Positions 50,273 through 58,924 of a DNA stretch of 64,000 nucleotides are shown here, one piece after another. The stretch's first letter is position 1; every line of letters starts with the position of its first letter. Both the position numbers and the translations under genes were made by a program. The stretch is from assembly GCA_052143575.1 (NCBI GenBank), contig JBKQSP010000116.1:1-64000 (forward strand), read 5' to 3'. The notes under the pieces were generated by a model. It was not told where the DNA came from and ran no database searches. It saw only the letters and a program-made list of their open reading frames with translations. The DNA is from JAKACA01 sp052143575 (GTDB lineage Bacteria > Actinomycetota > Acidimicrobiia > Acidimicrobiales > Bog-793).

Positions 50273-50916
50273 TCGGCTACTTGCGGGGCACCGTCATCGA
50301 ACGGAGGCCCGTCGGCGACACTGCCGTGGAGATCGTGCTCGACGTCGGCGGTGTCGGCTACCGCGTTCACGTGTCGCCACGACTGGCGGGGTCCTTCGGC
50401 TCGCTCGGCCCGGTCGGCTTCGCCGGGTTCGCCGGCTCGGCCGGACCCGAGGCAGCCCTCTCGATCCACACCCACGTCCGCGAGGGTGCCATCACCCTCT
50501 ACGGCTTCGCCGACGCCGAGGAGCGACGCGCCTTCGAGCTGCTGCTGGGCGCCCACGGCGTCGGTCCGGCGCTCGCCCTCGCCATCGTCTCGGTGCACGG
50601 ACCGGACCGCCTCGTCGAGATCGTCGCCAACGACGATATCGACGCCCTCACCCTTGTGCCCGGCGTCGGGCGCAAGACGGCGATGCGCCTCCTCGTCGAC
50701 TTGAAGTCCCGCTTCGGTGAGCTCGACGGCTCGCTCTCGTCGGCTGTCTCCCTCCTCGGCGGGACGCCCTCGCCGGCGAGCGAGGTAGCCGACGCCCTCA
50801 GCCAGCTCGGCTACGGACCGGACGAGATCCGCACAGCCGTTCGCGCCCTGCCGCCCTCCGGTGGCCTCGAGGAGCTCCTGCGAGCCGCCCTTCGAGAGCT
50901 GGCGCCCCGCCGATGA
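50269..50916 (+). CDS. ruvA: Holliday-junction DNA helicase subunit RuvA
   Basis: A 215-residue junction-binding protein that loads RuvB. The N-terminal OB fold begins MIGYLRGTVIERRP and includes GGVGYRVHVS. Helix-hairpin-helix motifs are in GAHGVGPALALAIVS and LVPGVGRKTAMRLLVDL, and the C-terminal domain III binds RuvB (ALSQLGYGPDEIRTAVRAL). Between two OB strands there is an extra insert of about 16 residues (LGPVGFAGFAGSAGPEA) encoded by tandem 9-base units. It overlaps ruvC and ruvB by ATGA. Confidence 0.95.
   Translation: MIGYLRGTVIERRPVGDTAVEIVLDVGGVGYRVHVSPRLAGSFGSLGPVGFAGFAGSAGPEAALSIHTHVREGAITLYGFADAEERRAFELLLGAHGVGPALALAIVSVHGPDRLVEIVANDDIDALTLVPGVGRKTAMRLLVDLKSRFGELDGSLSSAVSLLGGTPSPASEVADALSQLGYGPDEIRTAVRALPPSGGLEELLRAALRELAPRR
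50416..50442 (+). repeat. 9-base imperfect tandem repeat in ruvA
   Basis: Three units (GGCTTCGCC, GGGTTCGCC, GGCTCGGCC) encode GFA-GFA-GSA. They make up most of the extra loop in the RuvA OB fold. Confidence 0.6.
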
Positions 50917-52136
50917 GCCCACGCAAGGAGGTCATCGGGGAGACACCGGCGGGAGAGCCACCGTTCGTGGTCCACCGCGGCGGCCCACCGCTCGAGGATC
51001 TCGACTCGGCGGGGGAGCGGCCGCTCGATCTGGCCGCTGAGGACGACGAAGCCCTCCTCGAAGCGGGTCTGCGCCCACGCCGCCTGGCTGACTTCGTCGG
51101 GCAGGCGGATCTGAAGGAGCGCCTCGCCATCGTCCTCGAGGCCGCCCGCAAACGGGAACAGGCCGTCGACCACCTGCTCTTCGCCGGCCCGCCCGGACTC
51201 GGCAAGACCACCCTCGCCGGCATCGTGGCCGCCGAGATGGGGGCCAGCTTCCGGGTCACCTCCGGCCCGGCGCTCGTGCGCACCGGAGATGTCGCCGCCA
51301 TCCTCACCGACCTGCAACCGGGCGACATCTTGTTCATCGACGAGATACACCGCCTCGGGCGTGCCGTCGAAGAGGTCCTCTACCCGGCCATGGAGGACTT
51401 CCAGCTCGACATCGTGCTCGGCAAAGGCCCGACCGCACGCTCCCTCCGGCTCGACATCCCTCGCTTCACCTTGGTGGGCGCCACCACTCGGACCGGCCTC
51501 GTGACGGGACCGCTGCGCGATCGCTTCGGTTTCGTCGCCCGCCTCGACCACTACCGCCCACAGGAGCTGGAGGCGATCGTGCGACGCTCCGCTCGGCTCT
51601 TCGGGACCGAGCTGACACCCGATGGTGCCGCCGAGATCGCCCGCCGCTCCCGGGGCACGCCCCGGCTCGCCATCCGTTTGCTGCGACGGGTACGCGACTT
51701 CGTGGAGGTGCGAGGCGAGGGCGTCGTCACGCTCGAGTCGGCTCGCGAGGGCCTCGAGACCTTCGGCGTCGACGACCTCGGCCTCGACCGCGTCGACCGC
51801 ATGATCCTCGAGACGCTCTGCCTGGCCTTCCCTGGCCGTCCGATCGGACTCTCCACCTTGGCCGTCAGCGTGGGCGAGGAGCCGGAGACCGTCGAGGACG
51901 CCTACGAACCCTTCCTGCTCAAGGCCGGTCTCGTGCTGCGTACACCGCGGGGGCGGATGGCGACGCCGGCGGCGTTCCACCACCTCGGCGTAGCCGTGCC
52001 GCCTCACCTGGAGCTCGAGAGCCGCCTCGGGCCCGAGAACCTCCACAACCGGACGGTACGGGGACGCGGCCGCCATCTGTCGCCCGACGGCCCCAGCCTG
52101 TTCGACTCGCTGAGCGAGGACGACTCCTGCCCGTAG
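50913..52136 (+). CDS. ruvB: Holliday-junction branch-migration ATPase RuvB
   Basis: A 407-residue AAA+ motor. Walker A is GPPGLGKTTL, Walker B FIDEIHRLGRAVEEVLYPAMED, sensor 1 VGATTRTGLVTGPLRDRFG with the Arg finger, and the C-terminal winged helix includes GRPIGLSTLAVSVGEEPETVEDAYEPFLL. The RPRRLADFVGQADLKERL start of the core comes after an acidic N-terminal extension of about 50 residues, so it is longer than the usual 340-350. The ATG overlaps the ruvA stop. Confidence 0.96.
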   Translation: MSPRKEVIGETPAGEPPFVVHRGGPPLEDLDSAGERPLDLAAEDDEALLEAGLRPRRLADFVGQADLKERLAIVLEAARKREQAVDHLLFAGPPGLGKTTLAGIVAAEMGASFRVTSGPALVRTGDVAAILTDLQPGDILFIDEIHRLGRAVEEVLYPAMEDFQLDIVLGKGPTARSLRLDIPRFTLVGATTRTGLVTGPLRDRFGFVARLDHYRPQELEAIVRRSARLFGTELTPDGAAEIARRSRGTPRLAIRLLRRVRDFVEVRGEGVVTLESAREGLETFGVDDLGLDRVDRMILETLCLAFPGRPIGLSTLAVSVGEEPETVEDAYEPFLLKAGLVLRTPRGRMATPAAFHHLGVAVPPHLELESRLGPENLHNRTVRGRGRHLSPDGPSLFDSLSEDDSCP

Positions 52137-52154
52137 GGAGTGCGCTGCAAGGAG

Positions 52155-52181
52155 TAAGGTGTCGGTCGACTCGAATCGACC
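52155..52181 (+). promoter_or_regulatory. -10 box and hairpin before yajC-secD-secF
   Basis: TAAGGT (52155-52160) is a -10 candidate. GGTCGA-CTCGAA-TCGACC (52164-52181) is a perfect 6-bp hairpin or operator over the expected start site. GTAGGGAG serves as ribosome site before the ATG at 52197. Confidence 0.45.
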
Positions 52182-52196
52182 CAGCGTAGGGAGCCG

Positions 52197-52763
52197 ATGT
52201 CCCCGTACCTCAACCAGGTGGGCCTTGTGTTCCACGGCCTCGGCCTGGTAGCCACCACAACCAAGAAGACGTCGAGCTCCTCCACGACTCTGTTGCTCCT
52301 CGTGGGCTTCGGCCTCTTGCTGTACCTGTTCGTCCTCCGTCCCCGCAGCCAGAGGATGCGCAAGGCGCAGCAGCAGAACCGAGAGGCCAACGTCGGCGAC
52401 GAGGTCATGCTCGCCTCCGGCATCATCGGCCGCGTCACGGGCATCGAAGGCGATCGGGCCACGCTCGAGATCGCTCCCGAGATCGAGATCGAGATCGTGC
52501 GCCGGGCCATCAGCACGGTGCTCACGAAGGCGGACGACGAGCTGTCACTCGACGTCCCCCCCGATCCGGGCAGCGACGACTACCTGCTCGAGCACGGCTC
52601 CGACGATGACGACGAGTACGACGACGAAAGCGACGCCGACGAGGACGCCTCCACCGACGACACCGATGCGGACGCCACGCACGCCGATACGAGCAGCACA
52701 CCGGGATTGCCGGGCCCAGGAGCGGCCCTCGACCTCGGTAGGGAGGGGCATACGCACTCATGA
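52197..52763 (+). CDS. yajC: Preprotein translocase accessory subunit YajC
   Basis: A 188-residue single-span membrane protein of the SecDF-YajC complex. A hydrophobic helix (about 29-48, TTLLLLVGFGLLLYLFVLRP) is followed by RSQRMRKAQQQNREANVGDEVMLASGIIGRVTGI, the family core. The C-terminus is an unusually long acidic tail (about 70 residues rich in Asp and Glu), roughly doubling the typical length near 110. The stop overlaps the secD ATG (ATGA). Confidence 0.92.
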   Translation: MSPYLNQVGLVFHGLGLVATTTKKTSSSSTTLLLLVGFGLLLYLFVLRPRSQRMRKAQQQNREANVGDEVMLASGIIGRVTGIEGDRATLEIAPEIEIEIVRRAISTVLTKADDELSLDVPPDPGSDDYLLEHGSDDDDEYDDESDADEDASTDDTDADATHADTSSTPGLPGPGAALDLGREGHTHS

Positions 52764-54298
52764 AGCAGCGCTCCTTGTTGGTGAGCGTGCTCCTCACGTT
52801 GCTGGTGTGCTTCGGGACCTTCGCAGGCGTCATCGCCGCCCACTGGAAGCCCATTCTCGGCCTTGACCTTCGCGGCGGGCTCTCGGTGACCTACGCACCG
52901 AAGCCGCTGCCCGGTCAAAAGGTGACCAACAGCGAGCTGCAGGACGCCGTTCAGGTCATGAGCGACCGCATCAACGCCCTCGGGGTCAGCCAGCCGAACA
53001 TCTCCACCCAGGGCGGCAACGTCGTCGTGCAGTTGCCGGGCGTGAAGAACCCACAGGAGATCCTCAACATCGTCGGGACGACCGCTCAGCTCTTCTTCCG
53101 CCCGGTCATCGCCGGCGCACCGGCGTACCAGGCGCCCTCGAAGACGACCACGAAGCCGACCTACCAGATCCCGCCCAGCCCGGTCGGCGCCTACGCCTGG
53201 ACCGCACAGTACGACACCGGTTCGGGGACCTCGTTCACGCTCTCGGTGCCGGCGGCGCAGCTCGAGGACCCCACCTACGCCGCCTACCAGTCGACGCCGC
53301 CCGAGAACGATGCCCTCTACGAGCACAGCAACATCATCCTCGACACGAGTAACTCGAGCGTCTGCAACGGGGCCACGCGGTGCGTGCTCGGCCCCGCCTA
53401 CGCCACCGGCGTCATCATCAAGAGCGCCTATGCCAGCGACACCGCCTCCGGCTGGGTCGTGATCTTCAACCTCACCTCGTCCGGCAGCCCCATCTTCAAC
53501 TCGCTCGCCGCCAAGTACTACGGCACGCTCGTGGCCAACGACCTCGACGGAGAGATCGTGTCGGCGCCGATCATCGAGTCGAAGACCTTCCCCGGGTCGG
53601 GGCAGATCAGCGGCAACTTCGACTCCTCGAGCGCCAACAAGCTGGCGCTCGAGCTCAACTACGGCGCCCTGCCGGTGGCGCTCAAGCCGCTCACCTCGCA
53701 GGTCGTCTCCGCCTCCCTCGGCTCGGCCTCGTTGCACGCCGGCCTCCTCGCCGGCCTGCTCGGCCTCCTGCTCGTGATGGGCTACACGATCTTCTACTAC
53801 CGAGCTCTCGGTGTCGTCGTCATCCTCGGCCTGCTCTCGACGGCGGGGCTGCTGTACGCCATCATCTCCACCCTCGGGCACAAGGAGGGCCTCACGCTCG
53901 ACCTCTCGGGCATCACGGGCCTCATCGTGTCCGTCGGCATCACCGTCGACTCCTATGTCGTGTATTTCGAGCGATTAAAGGACGAAGTGCGAGCCGGCCG
54001 GTCCATCCGATCGTCCGTCGACCGGGGCTTCCGAAGCGCCTACCGCACGATCCTGTCGGCCGACGCCGTCTCGTTCATCGGGGCCGCCGTGCTCTACATC
54101 CTCTCGATCGGGGCCGTGAAGGGCTTCGCCCTCATGCTCGGCATCTCGACCATCCTCGACGTCATCACGGCCTATACCTTCACGAGACCGCTCGTCATCC
54201 TGCTCGGCCGCAACCGCGTCTTCACCGACGCCCGCGGCCTCGGCGTCGCCCGCGGCCTCGCGACGGCGCCGACGCCGGCTGCGGAGGCCGGCATATGA
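52760..54298 (+). CDS. secD: Protein-export membrane protein SecD
   Basis: A 512-residue subunit that uses the proton gradient to complete Sec export. Parts in order: a first membrane helix, the motif LGLDLRGGLSVTY, the large external P1 domain with QDAVQVMSDRINALGVSQPNI, and five C-terminal helices. These include GITVDSYVVYFERLKDEVRAG, carrying the conserved Asp and the FER motif. Codon use around that motif (53951-54000) is AT-richer than nearby and includes the rare Leu codon TTA at 53975. It overlaps yajC and secF by ATGA. Confidence 0.95.
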   Translation: MKQRSLLVSVLLTLLVCFGTFAGVIAAHWKPILGLDLRGGLSVTYAPKPLPGQKVTNSELQDAVQVMSDRINALGVSQPNISTQGGNVVVQLPGVKNPQEILNIVGTTAQLFFRPVIAGAPAYQAPSKTTTKPTYQIPPSPVGAYAWTAQYDTGSGTSFTLSVPAAQLEDPTYAAYQSTPPENDALYEHSNIILDTSNSSVCNGATRCVLGPAYATGVIIKSAYASDTASGWVVIFNLTSSGSPIFNSLAAKYYGTLVANDLDGEIVSAPIIESKTFPGSGQISGNFDSSSANKLALELNYGALPVALKPLTSQVVSASLGSASLHAGLLAGLLGLLLVMGYTIFYYRALGVVVILGLLSTAGLLYAIISTLGHKEGLTLDLSGITGLIVSVGITVDSYVVYFERLKDEVRAGRSIRSSVDRGFRSAYRTILSADAVSFIGAAVLYILSIGAVKGFALMLGISTILDVITAYTFTRPLVILLGRNRVFTDARGLGVARGLATAPTPAAEAGI

Positions 54299-55719
54299 GC
54301 CTCGGCACCGCCGCCGCCGGCACGGAACCGCACCTCAGCTGGTTCCGTCGCCTCTACTACGGCCAGACGAAGTTCGACTTCGTCCGGCGGCGGCGCATCT
54401 GGTTCGCCGTCTCCGGCATCATCATCCTCGCCGGCGTCCTCTCACTGGCCACGCGGGGCCTCAACTACGACATCGAGTTCGTGGGCGGCACGTCGTGGAC
54501 GGTCGCCAATACGACCGGCGTCTCGGTCACGCAGGCACAAGCCGCCGTCGGGGCCGCCGGTCTGGCGCACCCGATCGTCACGATCCTCGGCTCGGGCAAT
54601 CACACCCAGCTGCAGGTCGAGGCGAAACTCTCCAGCTCCGGCGCCAACGTGGGCACCGCCCTGCAGGCGAAGGTCACGAGCGCCCTGGCGGCCTTGACGC
54701 ATACCTCGGCGACGGGCGTCTCGGTGGAGGCGGTCGGCCCCACCTGGGGGAGCCAGGTGACGCACAAGGCCGTCGAGGCCCTCATCGTCTTCCTCGTCAT
54801 GATCGCCGCCTACATCTCCATCTTCTTCGAGTGGAGGATGGCGCTGGCGGCCATCGTCGCCGTGGCGCACGACATCCTCGTGACCGTCGGCATCTACTCC
54901 TTGACGTTCTTCCTGGTGACGCCGGACACCGTCGTCGCCTTCCTGACGATCCTCGGGTACTCGCTCTACGACACGATCGTCGTATTCGACCGTATACGGG
55001 ACAATACGAAGGGTTTGGGCGCCACCGGCAAGCTGAGCTTCACCGACGTCGTGAACCTCTCGATGAACCAGACGCTGGCCCGCTCCATCAACACCTCGCT
55101 CGTCGCCATCCTGCCGATCCTCGCCGTCCTCATCCTCGGGGCCGACATCCTCGGGGCGACGACCCTGCAGTACTTCGGCCTCGCCCTCCTCATCGGCCTC
55201 ACGAGCGGGGCCTACTCCTCCATCTTCATCGCCTCGCCGCTCGTGGCCATGTTGAAGGAGTACGAGCCCCGTTATGCCGAGATCCGCCGGCGTCTCGATG
55301 CCCGCAACCAGGGCATTCAGCTCCTGACGCCCGCCATGGCCGCCTCCGGCTACCTGGAGGACCGTGACGACCGCGGCGTCTCGCGGCGCCAGAAGAAGGG
55401 ACGCGCCGCCGTCCCGCAGGGCGGCCCCCTCCGCCCGGGCGCGGCAGGTCGCGCCGGCGTCGGAGCCGGCGCACGCACCGCCGTGCTCGAGGTGGCGGAC
55501 GGTTACGAGAGCGACGTCGACGGTCAGGGAGAGGCCGAGGCGCCGCCGGCAGCCAAGGCGGGCGGCGCTGCGAGTGCACAACGGTCGGCGGAGCGACCCA
55601 ACGGCCAGCGGTCGAACGCCCAGCGATCGACGGGGGGCTCCCGGCAGCCGGGCCGCCCGTCCGCCTCCGGCCAGGGGACCCGCCCGGCCCCCCGCCCCCG
55701 CAAGAAGAAGCGGCGCTGA
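54295..55719 (+). CDS. secF: Protein-export membrane protein SecF
   Basis: A 474-residue partner of SecD. It has a first helix (about 36-56), NYDIEFVGGTSW, a small external domain, and five C-terminal helices. These contain AVAHDILVTVGIYSL and LGYSLYDTIVVFDRIRDN, the SecF counterpart of the SecD FER motif, again encoded by unusual codons including ATA (54994). The last 130 residues form a long, basic, low-complexity tail ending PRPRKKKRR, absent from the E. coli protein. The ATG at 54295 overlaps the secD stop. Confidence 0.94.
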   Translation: MSLGTAAAGTEPHLSWFRRLYYGQTKFDFVRRRRIWFAVSGIIILAGVLSLATRGLNYDIEFVGGTSWTVANTTGVSVTQAQAAVGAAGLAHPIVTILGSGNHTQLQVEAKLSSSGANVGTALQAKVTSALAALTHTSATGVSVEAVGPTWGSQVTHKAVEALIVFLVMIAAYISIFFEWRMALAAIVAVAHDILVTVGIYSLTFFLVTPDTVVAFLTILGYSLYDTIVVFDRIRDNTKGLGATGKLSFTDVVNLSMNQTLARSINTSLVAILPILAVLILGADILGATTLQYFGLALLIGLTSGAYSSIFIASPLVAMLKEYEPRYAEIRRRLDARNQGIQLLTPAMAASGYLEDRDDRGVSRRQKKGRAAVPQGGPLRPGAAGRAGVGAGARTAVLEVADGYESDVDGQGEAEAPPAAKAGGAASAQRSAERPNGQRSNAQRSTGGSRQPGRPSASGQGTRPAPRPRKKKRR

Positions 55720-55760
55720 CGCAGGGCCGCCTCCTCAGAAGGCGGCTCACGCACCCCCAG

Positions 55761-55766
55761 TAGGCT
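55761..55766 (+). promoter_or_regulatory. -10 box of serS
   Basis: TAGGCT ends nine bases before the ATG at 55776, leaving at most a two- or three-base leader. Confidence 0.4.
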
Positions 55767-55775
55767 GGCCTCACG

Positions 55776-56999
55776 ATGATCGACATCCGCCTTGCCCGCG
55801 ACGAACCCGACGTTATGCGGCGCGCCCTTGCGCGCAAGGGTGCCGCCGAGCTCTTCGACGAGCTCCTCGCCGTGGACGACGCCTGGCGGTCGGTGACGGC
55901 AAGCGTCGACGAGCTGCGCGCCCGGACACGCCCGAAGGGGCGCCCGAGCCCGGAGGAGCTGGCGGCGCTGCAGAACCTCAAGGAAGACCTGCGGGCGGCC
56001 GAGGCACAGCTCGGCGAACTCGAGGTTGCCCGCGACGACCTGCTGAGGCGGATCCCCAACCCGCCCGCGGACGACATCCCCGACGGGAGCTCGGACGAGG
56101 ACGCCGCCGAGGTGCGCCGGGTGGGGACGCCACCGGTCTTCGCCTTCGAGATGCGGGACCACGTCGAGCTCGGAGGTTTCGAGCTCGATCGCGGGGCTCG
56201 GTTGTCCGGGTCACGGTTCGCCTACCGACGCGGCGCTACGGCCCTGCTCGAGCTCGCGATGTACCGGTTCGCCCTCGATCGCGTCGTCGCCATGGGCTTC
56301 GAGGTGCTGCTGCCACCCGTGCTCGTGCGGGAGGACGCCATGTACGGCACGGGATTCCTCCCCACGGAGGAGGCGAACCTCTACCGGCTCGAGTCCGACG
56401 AGCTCTACCTGACGGGCACCTCCGAGGTGGCCCTCGCCGGCTTCCACCAGGGAGAGGTGCTGGAGGAGGCCGAGCTGCCGCGGCGCTACGCTGGGTACTC
56501 GACGTGCTTTCGCCGCGAGGCGGGGGCGGCCGGCCGCGACACGAGAGGCATCTTCCGGGTCCACCAGTTCGAAAAGGTCGAGATGTTCGCCTACACGACG
56601 CCGCAGCAGTCCGCCGCCGAGCACGAACGCATCCTCGCCGTGGAGGAGGAGCTCGTGTCCGACCTCGGGCTCGCCTACCGCGTGGTGTGCACGGCCGCCG
56701 GCGACCTCGGCCCGTCCGCCGCCAAGAAGTACGACATCGAGGCATGGATCCCGAGCCAGGGGCGCTATCGCGAGATCACGTCCTGCTCGAACACGACCGA
56801 CTACCAGGCGCGGCGCCTCAACGTCCGCTACCGCGACGCCGAGCGGCGCCTGCACGTCGCCCACACCCTCAACGGCACGGCCATGACGGCCCGCTGGTTG
56901 ATCGCCCTCATGGAGACATACCAGGAGGCCAACGGAGAGGTGGCCGTCCCCGAGATCCTCTGGCCATACGGGGCGCCTCAGCGCCTTCCGGCCGCCTGA
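55776..56999 (+). CDS. serS: Seryl-tRNA synthetase
   Basis: A 407-residue class-II synthetase. The N-terminal coiled-coil arm (about 30-95) binds tRNA-Ser. The catalytic core shows YLTGTSEVALAGFH, motif 2 STCFRREAGAAGRDTRGIFRVHQFEKVE, and motif 3 LNGTAMTARWLIALMETYQ, with EITSCSNTTDYQARRL just before it. The length is close to normal for actinobacteria. No T-box leader is seen; the promoter box lies only nine bases before the start. It converges on thiD. Confidence 0.95.
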   Translation: MIDIRLARDEPDVMRRALARKGAAELFDELLAVDDAWRSVTASVDELRARTRPKGRPSPEELAALQNLKEDLRAAEAQLGELEVARDDLLRRIPNPPADDIPDGSSDEDAAEVRRVGTPPVFAFEMRDHVELGGFELDRGARLSGSRFAYRRGATALLELAMYRFALDRVVAMGFEVLLPPVLVREDAMYGTGFLPTEEANLYRLESDELYLTGTSEVALAGFHQGEVLEEAELPRRYAGYSTCFRREAGAAGRDTRGIFRVHQFEKVEMFAYTTPQQSAAEHERILAVEEELVSDLGLAYRVVCTAAGDLGPSAAKKYDIEAWIPSQGRYREITSCSNTTDYQARRLNVRYRDAERRLHVAHTLNGTAMTARWLIALMETYQEANGEVAVPEILWPYGAPQRLPAA

Positions 57000-57041
57000 G
57001 CAGAGGCACTCCCGCTCGGCCGGCGAGGGGGCCGGAAGGGG

Positions 57042-57869
57042 TCAGCGAACCGCCCCGAAGTGGTCGATGGGCCCGTGCCCGGCGCCGAGCTCCCAGCCGG
57101 CGGAGCGGGCGATGGCCCGGTGCACGTAGGCCTTGGCAGCCAGCGCGGCCGGCACCGGCTCGAAGCCGAGTGCGAGGTTGGCAGCGATCGCCGCCGCGAA
57201 GCTGCATCCCGTCCCGTGCACGTTGCGGGTCTCGAGCCAGGGCGCCCGCAGCAACGTGACGGCGTGCCCGTCGAAGGCGACGTCGACGGCTTCGTCGCCG
57301 AGGCGGAGGTGACCGCCCTTCACCACGACGAGGGCGGGCCCGAGCGCCTGCAGCTGGCGGGCGGCCGCCTCCATCGCCTCGAGGTCCTCCAGCTGTCGAC
57401 CGACGAGGAGGGAAGCCTCGAGGAGGTTGGGTGTGGCGACGGTCGCCCCGGCGACGAGCTCGAGGTAGGCGTCCCGCACGGCGTGACCCTCGAAGAGGGG
57501 GTCGCCGGAGGAGGCAACGAGGACGGGATCGACGACGAGGGGTGGCAGGGCGCCGTCGTGCAGCCTGGCGATGACGGCCTTCACGATGTCGGGCGTCGCC
57601 AGCATGCCCGTCTTGGCGGCCGCCGGGTGCAGGTCGGACATCACCGACTCGATCTGGGCCACCACCATGGCCGCCGGCAGCGTCTGCACGCTCTGCACGC
57701 CCACGGTGTTCTGAGCCGTCACGGCCGTGACGGCGAGCGTCCCCATGACGCCGTGAGCGGCGAACGTGCGCAGGTCGGCGGCGATGCCGGCACCGCCGCC
57801 GGAGTCAGTGCCGGCGATCGTGAGGGCGACGGGGGGAGTCGGGGCGACCCCCTCGACCCGCAGGCTCAC
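57042..57869 (-). CDS. thiD: Hydroxymethylpyrimidine/phosphomethylpyrimidine kinase ThiD
   Basis: A 275-residue ribokinase-like kinase that phosphorylates HMP and HMP-P in thiamine synthesis. ALTIAGTDSGGGAGIAADLRTFAAHGVMG is the family start, TAVTAQNTVGVQSV and KTGMLAT follow, VVDPVLVASSGDPL contains the substrate region, TPNLLEASLL is shared by ribokinases, and HGTGCSFAAAIAANLA holds the anion hole and catalytic base. The GTG start at 57869 overlaps the thiG stop (GTGA). It is the last gene of the thi operon. Confidence 0.94.
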   Translation of the reverse strand: MSLRVEGVAPTPPVALTIAGTDSGGGAGIAADLRTFAAHGVMGTLAVTAVTAQNTVGVQSVQTLPAAMVVAQIESVMSDLHPAAAKTGMLATPDIVKAVIARLHDGALPPLVVDPVLVASSGDPLFEGHAVRDAYLELVAGATVATPNLLEASLLVGRQLEDLEAMEAAARQLQALGPALVVVKGGHLRLGDEAVDVAFDGHAVTLLRAPWLETRNVHGTGCSFAAAIAANLALGFEPVPAALAAKAYVHRAIARSAGWELGAGHGPIDHFGAVR

Positions 57870-58705
57870 CGGCGGCGCTGCCCGCTCGGCGCCAGCGAAG
57901 TTTCCCCGGCGGCCTCCCTCGCCAGCCCCGCCATGTTGTGAAAGGAGCTGGAGGCCTCGGCGTGGTAGCGGCGTGGGATCGGCCCGGCGGCGCGGGCGGC
58001 ACGACCCGCCTCGACGGCGAGGGCCATGGCCCGCGCCATCGTCTCGGGGTTCCGGCAGCGCGTCACGGCGGAGGCCACCATGACGCCGGCGCAACCGAGC
58101 TCCATGGCGAGGGCGGCGTCAGAGGCCGTGCCGATGCCGGCGTCGAGCACGACGGGAACGCCGGCGGCCTCGGCGATCATGGCGATGGCGTGCGGGTTGC
58201 CGATGCCGAGGCCGGAACCGATGGGGGCGCCGGCGGGCATGACGGCGGCACAGCCGGCGTGCTCGAGACGACGGGCGAGCACCGGGTCGTCGTTCGTGTA
58301 GGGCAGCACGACGAAGCCGTCGCCGACGAGCTCCTCGGCCGCCCGCAGAAGCTCGCTCCCGTCAGGCAGCAGGGTGATCTCGTCGCCGATGACTTCGAGC
58401 TTCACCCAGTTCGTCTCGAGCGCCTCGCGGGCGAGCCGCGCCGTCAGGACCGCCTCCGCCGCCGTGAAGCAGCCGGCCGTGTTGGGCAGCACGCGCACCC
58501 CGAGGCGGGCGAGGACGTCGAGGAGCGAGCCGGGGGCGGCCGGGTCGAGGCGGCGCATCGCCACGGTGACGACGGACGTACCCGAGGCGATGATCGCCCG
58601 TTCCAGCACCTCCAGGCTCGGGATGCCGCCGCTGCCGAGGATGAGGCGCGATCCCACGACCTCGCCGGCGATCGTGAAGGGGGCGTCCAAGAACGGTGCC
58701 GGCAA
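57866..58705 (-). CDS. thiG: Thiazole synthase ThiG
   Basis: A 279-residue TIM-barrel enzyme that forms the thiazole phosphate from deoxyxylulose phosphate, dehydroglycine and the ThiS thiocarboxylate. GSRLILGSGGIPSLEVLERAI, NTAGCFTAAEAVLTARLARE, the Schiff-base Lys in NWVKLEVIGD, GCAAVMPAGAPIGSGLGI and VLDAGIGTASDAALAMELG are present. The start is a TTG at 58705, preceded by GAGGG and six bases after the thiS stop. No other start fits, so the rare TTG is accepted. Confidence 0.95.
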   Translation of the reverse strand: MPAPFLDAPFTIAGEVVGSRLILGSGGIPSLEVLERAIIASGTSVVTVAMRRLDPAAPGSLLDVLARLGVRVLPNTAGCFTAAEAVLTARLAREALETNWVKLEVIGDEITLLPDGSELLRAAEELVGDGFVVLPYTNDDPVLARRLEHAGCAAVMPAGAPIGSGLGIGNPHAIAMIAEAAGVPVVLDAGIGTASDAALAMELGCAGVMVASAVTRCRNPETMARAMALAVEAGRAARAAGPIPRRYHAEASSSFHNMAGLAREAAGETSLAPSGQRRR

Positions 58706-58711
58706 GGACCC

Positions 58712-58924
58712 TCAGCCTCCCTGCGCCGCCGTGAGCACCTCGATGTGGTCGCCCGCCGCCACCGGCGTCGACTCCCAGGTGCTGCGCGCCACGATGCCGC
58801 CGTTGAGGGCAACGGCGATGCCCCGCGTGCTCGGGGCGATGAAGGCGATCACGCCCGCGACCGTAGTGCCGGCCGGAACCTCCTGCGGCTCGCCGTTGAC
58901 GACGAGCGTCACAACGTTGCTCAC
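58712..58924 (-). CDS. thiS: Sulfur-carrier protein ThiS
   Basis: A 70-residue ubiquitin-like protein. VTLVVNGEPQEVPAGTTVAGV opens the fold, GIAVALNGGIVARSTW is the conserved centre, and it ends in the essential Gly-Gly (LTAAQGG). The C-terminal glycine is adenylated and converted to thiocarboxylate to give sulfur to ThiG. The GTG start overlaps the thiO stop (GTGA). The adenylyltransferase ThiF is not in the window. Confidence 0.94.
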   Translation of the reverse strand: MSNVVTLVVNGEPQEVPAGTTVAGVIAFIAPSTRGIAVALNGGIVARSTWESTPVAAGDHIEVLTAAQGG

